Shown here: piece by piece, positions 56,531 to 64,000 of the stretch
How positions within the stretch are numbered: the stretch's first letter is position 1
Layout of the letters: every line of letters starts with the position of its first letter
Source: Ulva prolifera
Taxonomy: Eukaryota > Chlorophyta > Ulvophyceae > Ulvales > Ulvaceae
Reading direction: 5' to 3'
DNA: 64,000 nucleotides
Assembly: GCA_023078555.1 (NCBI GenBank)
Contig: CM041198.1
Location: 2,592,800-2,656,799, forward strand
Made by a program: the position numbers and the translations under genes
The notes under the pieces: model-generated
What the model was told of the DNA's origin: nothing
The model's database searches: none
The model's input: only the letters and a program-made list of their open reading frames with translations

Positions 56531-58733
56531 AGGGGTGCGCAAGTTGGGTGCGCAATCAAAGCTGAGAACTGAAAAGCTTCCAAAACACGATATTATGGCC
56601 CACGGCGCTCTGTATTAGATGACCTTTATTGAAACTGATTGGCACCATTCCGGCGATGATTGGACGAGATCTCGCACGCTGGTGCCTTGGTAAGTGAGGT
56701 GTCCAAGTGGGGCCCAGATCAGTGACAAATCACGCATGACACGTACCACTTCACGGAGACCAAGGAACTGTGATATTGTAGTCCACATAATTGGTTGCGC
56801 CGTTCTGAGTCAGGTAGGATCGCCAGCCAGCTCATTAGCAAGCACTCTACAGTACCTGTCAGCGTGGCAGGTCATTCTGATTTCGCACGGAATGGCGATT
56901 TTGTGACAGCAATTAGCGTGAACTGTTCAATTGATATGCTGTCGCGACCTCCTACATGGTCATGAGCCTGCCTCGCATTAGTGTAAGTTGGATATGAGGC
57001 TTGTGCCCTACTGCTTGCTGTCAAAAACCACCCCATGACATACCTCGCAGGCATCATACGTGCCCAGGTATCTCCCGATTACTTGCGAGTTAAACTGTAA
57101 CTGCCTGAGATGTGTTGAGCAGCGTGATCGAGCCGAGTACAGGCTTGCGCAACTGCTTTGCCTTGCGATGGACACTTCGTGGCTGTGTCCCTCACTCGTG
57201 GCCCGTGCAACGCAGCCAGGATGAGATGAAGTCATTCACTCTCTACATAATATTCCAGAAGTTCTCGCTCGCTTTCAGCGTGGGAGTGGCTGTGTGCCTC
57301 GGTATGCACCGTTGCCTGTGCATCTGCAAGATGGCAGAAAGCCGCGGGCACACAGTCAGTCGATCAGTACTTCCTTGCAATGGACTAGCATATGCGTACA
57401 TCCAACAATTTAGTGTTTCCGTGCCTTATAGTCCGCGTATGTATTGGCGCATTTTCATTTGCGAACCCGCAAGCACTTGCTCGCCTAGACAAACGTGGCG
57501 CACCTCCGGGTGCGCGCCGGGGGGTGTGCATGCGTCGTTGGGTGAGCGGATCGGGTGTGCATTGCAGCAATGCCGCCAATAATAGCCATATCACAGCTTA
57601 AACCAATGGAATGGGTCATGATGCTTTGCTTTACAGTCCTAGTGTGATCGCTGCTACGGTCGCTCAGGCACAGGTGGCTGCCTTGCACCCACCTCGCATC
57701 CACCACTCTCTGAAAACAGTACATGTACGTATACAGCATTCAATTGCTTCAATTCCACGTGAATGCCGTCTTGGTGTATGCTTGCATGTTGCTTGCGTGC
57801 CACAGTCAATCAACTCCTGGAATGATGTCGGAAGCGGGCTGTAGGCAAGCCAATACTCAAATCAGAAGTCTGCTAATGTCAAGTTGCTTCAATGGGCACT
57901 GTGAAGGCATCTTACGGATCGTACATTTGCAGCCATGATCAAGGTGTCCGTTTGACACCATGAGTACTGTTCGCGGGTTTGCTCGGCTTCTTCGTTCGCG
58001 TGCATTGTCTCTTCTTGCTGCTGCTGGCATCTTTTGAAGGCCTTGCTCTCTTTGCAGCCCTTTGACTCGGGCCCTGCATATGTATTATCTTCTTGTTCCG
58101 GTGCTGCCACTTTGTATGGTCGAAGCACAGTCGCTATCACCCGGTGCTCAAAACGCTAATGGGGCCTTTCAACATAAACATCACCATGAGCAGTATCAGA
58201 GGTGGGCAGAGGCTGCACAAGCAGCGCCCCAGCACGCACTCTATGTATGTGCATGTATGCATGGAAGTGCGACGACCAGAACCACAGGTATTCACAATGC
58301 ACGAGAGCAGGCGTGGACGGCCTGGTTGGATAGAGGGCGTTTTTGTGAGTCTCATGATGCTCGCACGGGGCATATGGTGCAATGAGTGGGCCGGCATGGC
58401 ATGTTGACTGCCGTAGCAACACAGGTTCTCGAGCTACTCATGGTTGGTGCGCTTGCCAGAATTAGATTCCAACACATCCGAGTGGTGCTGCTGTGATTTC
58501 TGAACGCAGTCGTGGTGGCCGCGAGGTCTGGAAGTCTGCAACGCCACTAGAGTCCGGTACCGGCGGGAGTTTGTGGATTCACAGGCCAGTGGGTTATCTT
58601 TACACTGGGATATTTTCAGCAGGATACCAGCCGATCTATGTGATCGGGGCTGGTTGCGGTCTCAGTAGGCCTGCGCACTACAAGGCGTTTGTGATTCTGC
58701 TTTAGGGGCAGGACAACCGCATCTGGAAGGTGG
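56531..58733. other. Spacer between Copia-B and Copia-D, no gene supported
   Basis: Short frames only. A minus frame at 58140-57889 (Gln/Glu-rich, CQQQQEETMHANEEAEQTRE) could be a host exon but has no partner. No LTR of Copia-B was found here. Confidence 0.4.
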
Positions 58734-60392
58734 TGTCAGAAATGAGCTCTCATCTGCAGGTCAGACGCGCAGTCTTAGGTCAGGTCAGGTAACCAGCATT
58801 CCATACCTGCTGCGCACAGAGGTAGAACCGAGGAATGCGGGGAGAATCAAGATACAACTAGTACCGTGAAACAGTGAGAAGAATGGTTACAGATCTCAGT
58901 GTGCACATGCTTATATGCACACTGAACACTCAAGGTTACGGCGGGAAACCCTCGCGGGATCTCTCTCACTACATCGAGACAATCTCGGCTGGCGGCTTAC
59001 CCCTGCACTGGATCCGCGGATCGTCCGTGCATGCGCGCACCTGTCACCACACTGCTGCCCGCAGGCTCATGCATTGTGACACTCCCCCATAAACCCTGCT
59101 ACGTCTCCACTAGCTGGAGTTTATTACGAACTTCTAGCAAAGTAGGTCCGGGCAGCACTTTAGTAAACACATCTGCTAACTGATCGACAGTGCCGACCCA
59201 TGCCACCTTAAGTTCATCCATCTGGACATACTCCCGCACTCGCAAGTGCCGCACACGAATGTGCTTGGATCTGTCAGTGGACACAGCATTAACAGCCAAG
59301 ATATTGGCACTCTTATTGTCACCCCACAGAGTTGGCGTATGTGGGACGAGTTTCAAATCGAGAAGCACCTGTTGCACCCACATCAACTCGTTGGCTGTTG
59401 CACTCATCGCAATGAGCTCAGTCTCTGTTGTATCCCCAGCCACTATACTCTGCTCCTTCGAACGCCAGAGAGCAGAGTTCCCGTACACTCGAATAATCAT
59501 ACCAGAAACACTTTTCAGATCTGCAGAATTCGCAAAATCTGCATCTGAGAAAGACTCTAATAAACACCCATGTCCCTCAGAGCCTATAAATTTTATTCCT
59601 ACATTCTTCGTGGACTGCAGGTATCTCAGAACATGTTGCACGGCAGACCAATGTTCCTTCAGACTACTAGACATGTGCCGAGCCAGGGCATGTGCCACGT
59701 AGCTCAGGTCAGGTCGTGTCACTCCTGCAATATACAGGATGCTTCCTACAGCACTCATGAACCTGGAATGCTCAGCAGCACTGGCTTTCTCCAGGTCAGG
59801 ATGCTCTTTCACACTCCTTAGTTGTTGCCGCATCACTAAGGGAGTGGGAGATTTCCGACAGTCAGACATGCTGTACTTTTCCAGCAGGTTCTGGATTTTG
59901 GTACGTTGTGTCATTGTGATTGTTTTGGCCTTTCGATCACGCGTGATCTCAGTGCCAAGTGCCCAAGACAGGTCACCTAGGTCTCGACCTTCGAATTTTG
60001 TGAGAATAACACTGATGATTTCCTGCAGCCCCGCAGAGCAACTGAAAATGAACAAATCATCCACCCACAGAAAAATAAAGCAGCGACTGGTTTTACTGAC
60101 ATACAGTCCGGGATCACTTTTTTGCGCACACAAATTCCAGGTCAGCCAAGACCTTTACTAAAGCTTTGTGCCACTCGCGAGCGGCTTGCTTCAGGCCATA
60201 CAGAGTCTAATGCAATTTCCATACACGTGCTGTCCCGTCTGTAGAGTACGGGGGCTGTTCAACGAAAACCTCTTCTTCCAGGTCACCGTTCAGAAAGGCA
60301 CATTGTATGTCTATATGCCTAATCTCTAGATCCTCCTGAGCAGCAATAGACAACAGCACACGCAGAGTCACATAACTACCGACAGGGGACTG
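58734..60392 (-). mobile_element. Copia-D, 5'-truncated relative of Copia-C
   Basis: It contains RNase H, RT and a probable 3' LTR at about 58734-59081 (TGTCAGAAATGAG...TTGTGACA), with the polypurine tract ATGGGGGAG at 59082-59090 on the minus strand. The coding part ends near 60.39 kb within the RT, where similarity to Copia-C stops. Integrase, gag and the 5' LTR are missing. The LTR start is inferred from a weak likeness to the Copia-C LTR start and is uncertain. Confidence 0.8.
59099..60390 (-). pseudogene. Copia-D reverse transcriptase (partial) and RNase H
   Basis: The first part (60390-60134) has SPVGSYVTLRVLLSIAAQED, IDIQCAFLNGDLEEEVFVEQ and LYGLKQAAREWHKALVKVL, with a TAG before TLYG and a frameshift at the A run in CAKK. 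The main frame 60133-59099 continues with SDPGLYVSKTSRCFIFLWVD (WVDD active site) and GDLSWALGTEITRDRKAKTI. RNase H follows: SFSDADFANSADLKSVSGMI, AGDTTETELIAMSATANELM, LWGDNKSANILAVNA and RSKHIRVRHLRVREYV. It is clearly closer to Copia-C than to Copia-A or Copia-B. Confidence 0.9.
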
Positions 60393-62323
60393 TCGTGAGA
60401 TGGCACCTCACGCTGGCGCAGGCATGTGGTCACAATGCATGATATTCATGCATTGCGTCATGATGTACAGTAATACACATGTGCCTGTCATGACACATGT
60501 CATGGCACACTTGTATATACTAAGATCCTCGTGCTTCACGAAGATCACCAGTGTCAGAATCCCACAAGATACATACACGTGGCCCTTGCGCCGCACACAC
60601 TTGTATGGTCACACACTCTATCTCATTTCACAAAGTCAGCTTATGAAAGGTCGTGCACTTAATAATGCACGCGAACACAAGTGACCTCAGCTTATGAGGC
60701 CGCCTGTGCGACAAGTTACAACCATCCGCCAGATCGGGCAGTCGCACGCGTCGCGGAGACGCGTTGCGCTTGCGCGCCGTCAGACTCAGCTGTGCACGTC
60801 AAAATGTACACAGGCACGGACAGCTCAGTCCCGGCGCCCCTCTAGTTACACACTGTGGCGGCTATGTCAAGATGCTACACATTATCGCGCACAATCTCGG
60901 GATGAGATCTAGCTTTTAGCGTGTCGATCTCTGGCTCGCACCACGCCACGCCCGCCCATGGGGCTGCATCGTGCGCAGCCTCCCTCAGAGATCCTCATGC
61001 ACCACGCACTGCGCACAGAACACTGTCAAACACTTGCGCATTTCAGCGTGTCACCACAAGTCACTGGGGATCCCTCTTTTATTGGGGATTCCATCAGATG
61101 ACTGCGTAGGGTGCGCAGCATCTTGGCGAGGCCAGCCATAGCAGGGGGTAGTCCTGGGCGCATCACAAGCAGAATTTATATTGCGCGTTTGCTGGGTCCG
61201 ACACAGTTCGCACTGGTTCGGATGGGGCGCTTCTATTGAGCACTTCTTCCATCTTGTCCCGCGTACACGCATCCAATCTCTGTTTATTGTCGCCGCATAG
61301 GTCCTCGTGCCTGGCCGTAAGCCCACGCTTCCACTGTCAACGTCTGTAGGGGCCCCCGCCCTTATATCACCCATGTTATAAGGGCGATCCGCTCTTACCG
61401 CGCCCTTGTAAACCACCCTTATGCACCGGGCCTCGAAAAACCGATGAATGAAGGGCAGATTCAGCTCGACTTGACGACATGGGCGGATCCGGAGTATGAG
61501 ACAAGCGCGGCTCAGGATCCTCGCGGAATCTCCGAACTGGTGTGGCGTGGAAAGTGTTCGATTGTGGTTACGGCATACATGCCAGGTGTTGCGAGTTCTG
61601 GCTGCTCCAATGATATATTCGTGCGTAAGGTTGCATGCATGCCCTGGTGGCCAGCAGGGCACTCATGGACAACATCGGCCCGCCATGCCCACCAGCAAGG
61701 CCACTTGTGGCTGTGCTGACGGCGCATGGCAGACAGTGTCATCCTTGGGTGCCACTGCTCACTGCACCAATGCATCAACCCCATTCGATGACTTCACACT
61801 GCCACTGCCACCACAGCATGTGGCCTGGCAGGCACTCAGATATGGCAGCAAGGCATTCTCAATATGGTCTGCCTTCACAATCCTGCAAGAGCAAAATTTC
61901 AAACATAAAAGCAGTACCAGCATGGCGAAGGCAGCAATCGCATTCACACAACAGGCAGGTCAGATGTGTGCTGCCCTACGTGCTCACAAAAGAGCCAGTG
62001 TTGAACTGCACACCTGCCAGTGTAGTTATCATCATTCAATTCCATATACCAGGAATGAGCCGAGGTACCAGGAATGATGACACCAGGACAGGCTGATGCT
62101 TACCTCTGACTGTCATGATGGCTGTCAGTGTGTCATCAAGCAAGAGCAGACTCCAAGAACATGGCCACGACCTCATAACCTCATAGGACGATGGTCCATA
62201 TGCTTTATCTGCGCCATGACGATGAGCCAGCTTGTCCCTACATGTATGTCTTATCCTGCAACACATGCGTTGCATTTCAGTACTCGGAAGCCCAGACATG
62301 CATGCAGGTACATACGCATGCAT
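60393..62323. other. Spacer, no gene supported
   Basis: A minus frame at 61662-61051 is open for 203 codons but has no recognisable motif and is not called. No LTR or RNA gene was seen. Confidence 0.4.
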
Positions 62324-62408
62324 GTCTACGTTAGCTTTGGCGCGACTGTCGCCTCAAAATAGTCGACTGTTTTGAGGCGACGGTCGCGCCAAAGCTGACA
62401 ACGTAGAC
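62324..62408. repeat. Long inverted repeat (hairpin), arms of about 36-39 bp
   Basis: The left arm 62324-62359 and the right arm 62370-62408 are complementary with only a few mismatches or bulges (arm core TTTGGCGCGAC.GTCGCCTCAAAA), separated by a loop of about 10 bp. A third partial copy of the arm core (TTTTGGCGCGACCGTCGCTTCAA) lies at about 62445-62467. It may be a small foldback/MITE element or a source of a hairpin RNA. Confidence 0.75.
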
Positions 62409-62467
62409 ACTGCAGCAGCATATGCATGCATGCGCGCGCTAGCTCTTTTGGCGCGACCGTCGCTTCA

Positions 62468-63776
62468 ACATTGATGTCCATGACGGGCAAGGGTAGCTTC
62501 AGAGTCCAAACAACACTCATCTTCACACCAGTGGCATAGCAGAACAACAAATAACTGCTATGGCCAGGACAGGATACACGCCTATTCTGGCCATATGACG
62601 TCGCTGTTGAGGACAGATCTGACCTCGAGGCTAACTGCAATGTGAACAACGAACCACACCAGGCCAGAGCCCCTGGACAGCATTGATCGGTGATGCAGAA
62701 AGCAGTAATTTTCAAATGCACATGCGAACCAATTTCGAGCGTCGTCTGCTGAAGTGGACATGCTACCGACGGGAAATGTGGCGCATTTCGCATGCAACGA
62801 CAGCAAGTTGCTGAAAGCTGTAGACTCCGGAACGACAACATATCGTGACGGCTCGACATCTCAATACCAATGAATCACTGCATCGTCTGTCCAGTTTCGG
62901 GTCCGCGACGGACTGCGAGGAGCTGTGCAACTATGCAATTGCCTTGCGATGCAACTAACACTGTCAATCTTCACCTTCAACAGCCACGAATTGCAGCTTA
63001 CTCATTAAAGAGACGCGAATAGGAATGGCGACTGTGATCAGACGGCACCTTGTATGGGACTGTATGGGTTGCGCATCGCCACATCGATCAGGCGCCTGTG
63101 CGCGACAACACCGTCTACAAAACAAGGTCAGTCTACACGGCCGAAGAGCATACCTTGATTGCATATTCGGCAGGACATCCGTAAGCTGCCTGGGCAGTGG
63201 TCAAGATAACGCGCGGCTGCCGCTAACAAGCCCGGTCGTCCGTTGATGCAGCGTTTCCATCAAGCTACTCTAGGTCGCAACGCAATAGACAATTACAGAC
63301 TAGAAGAATTCGAGGCGCTCAAGCAGCTTCCAGTCGCAATGCTGCGGTGCAGTGTATTCGAGGGCTCCTTTGGCCTGACTATTCAACCACCCCAGACCGG
63401 CATGAAAACACCACGTCGGCGAACACTGCGTACAACCGATACAAAGGATAACCTTTGTGCTACAAGGTCGGTGCTTGACTTTGCATCGAGCCGCTGAAGC
63501 CGGGAGATAGAGCGTGCACAAGAACCTCGTTTCTCGAGTGGCGACCGGGACAGAAGCGTATTCGACAACCAGTAGCGTCAGCCGTACACGACGCCTTGAA
63601 CAGGAAGATGCTTTCCGGGGAATACGCAATGAGTTTTGGATCGCTTTCAAGTAACAAAGTCTGCCAGTGCAAATCTGCTGCTCCGCAGCCGATCCGTGCC
63701 TGAAATTTTGGCAGAGCGACTGTATGGCACAATGACATGTCTGCTGCTTCCATACACCTTTCCCACCACTGTAGTT
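62468..63776. other. Spacer, no gene supported
   Basis: Minus frames at 62859-62326 and 63905-63300 are open but their residues do not resemble a known family and no splice chain was found. Confidence 0.35.
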
Positions 63777-64000
63777 ACAGCATGCCAATACGGTTTCTAA
63801 CATGTCTGAGGCCCAGATCCTCAGCACTGACATCTCCAGCCTTGCCTGCATCTGTGGAGCAGCAACGAATGGATTTCCTGCTGCCTCCAGATAGCTTTGA
63901 AACAATCTTCATCACAGCATGCCAATACCTTTGCCTACGATGTCTGAGGTCCAGATCCTCAGCACTGACATCTCCAGCCTTGCCAGCGTCTGTGGAGCGG
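63777..64000. repeat. 137-bp tandem duplication at the right window edge
   Basis: ACAGCATGCCAATAC at 63777 recurs at 63914, and both copies continue with CCAGATCCTCAGCACTGACA and TCTCCAGCCTTGCC. The second copy runs off the window. The period is not a multiple of three, so a shared reading frame through both copies is unlikely. Confidence 0.85.

Noticed and set aside
61051-61662. 203-codon minus-strand ORF
   Set aside because: Open but without motif, splice partner or convincing composition; left as unannotated spacer.

Overview
The window looks like nuclear DNA of a eukaryote, most likely a chlorophyte green alga (inference). Genes are split by GT-AG introns with donors such as GTGCGT, GTATGT and GTGAGT. 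Some coding exons are much richer in G+C than their surroundings. The one complete gene has TGTAA, the usual green-algal poly(A) signal, shortly after its stop. Nothing bacterial (operons, Shine-Dalgarno starts, CRISPR) is visible.

Layout. (1) 0-1.9 kb: minus-strand exons of a Ser/Pro/Thr-rich protein of unknown function. (2) 5.7-9.6 kb: a complete six-exon minus-strand gene for a Golgi-type II membrane sulfotransferase; all splice phases agree and give 445 aa. (3) 10.5-11.2 kb: two short groups of convincing but unidentified minus-strand exons. (4) 11.2-21.3 kb: mostly intergenic, with one Gln-rich ORF at 16.8-17.4 kb and small repeats. (5) 21.3-29.2 kb: G+C-rich plus-strand exons of one large, apparently disordered protein. 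(6) 29.2-31.7 kb: nothing recognised. (7) 31.8-60.4 kb: a dense graveyard of mobile elements, all on the minus strand.

The mobile-element region contains a decayed Helitron (31.8-37.6 kb) holding fragments of a Copia element (Copia-E). Next is an interrupted gene or transposon with a Ulp1/C48 cysteine-peptidase domain (pieces from 38.3 to 47.1 kb). A solo LTR splits its catalytic core and a 4.5-kb Copia element (Copia-A) splits its upstream ORF. Then comes Copia-B (47.2-56.5 kb), 5'-truncated and carrying a complete 6.4-kb Copia-C in its integrase-linker region, and finally Copia-D (58.7-60.4 kb), a truncated relative of Copia-C. The target-site duplications of Copia-A (CATGT), Copia-C (GCTGC) and the solo LTR (GTGAA) are readable, so the insertion history can be reconstructed. 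(8) 60.4-64 kb: no secure gene, but a long inverted repeat at 62.3 kb and a 137-bp tandem duplication at the right edge.

All coding copies of the transposons carry stops and frameshifts, so none looks autonomous. I found no clear new multigene system. The most interesting items are the Ulp1 gene hit twice by Copia insertions, the apparent half-tRNA priming site and A10 slippery run of Copia-A, the unequal LTRs of Copia-A, and the nested Copia-C/Copia-B pair.
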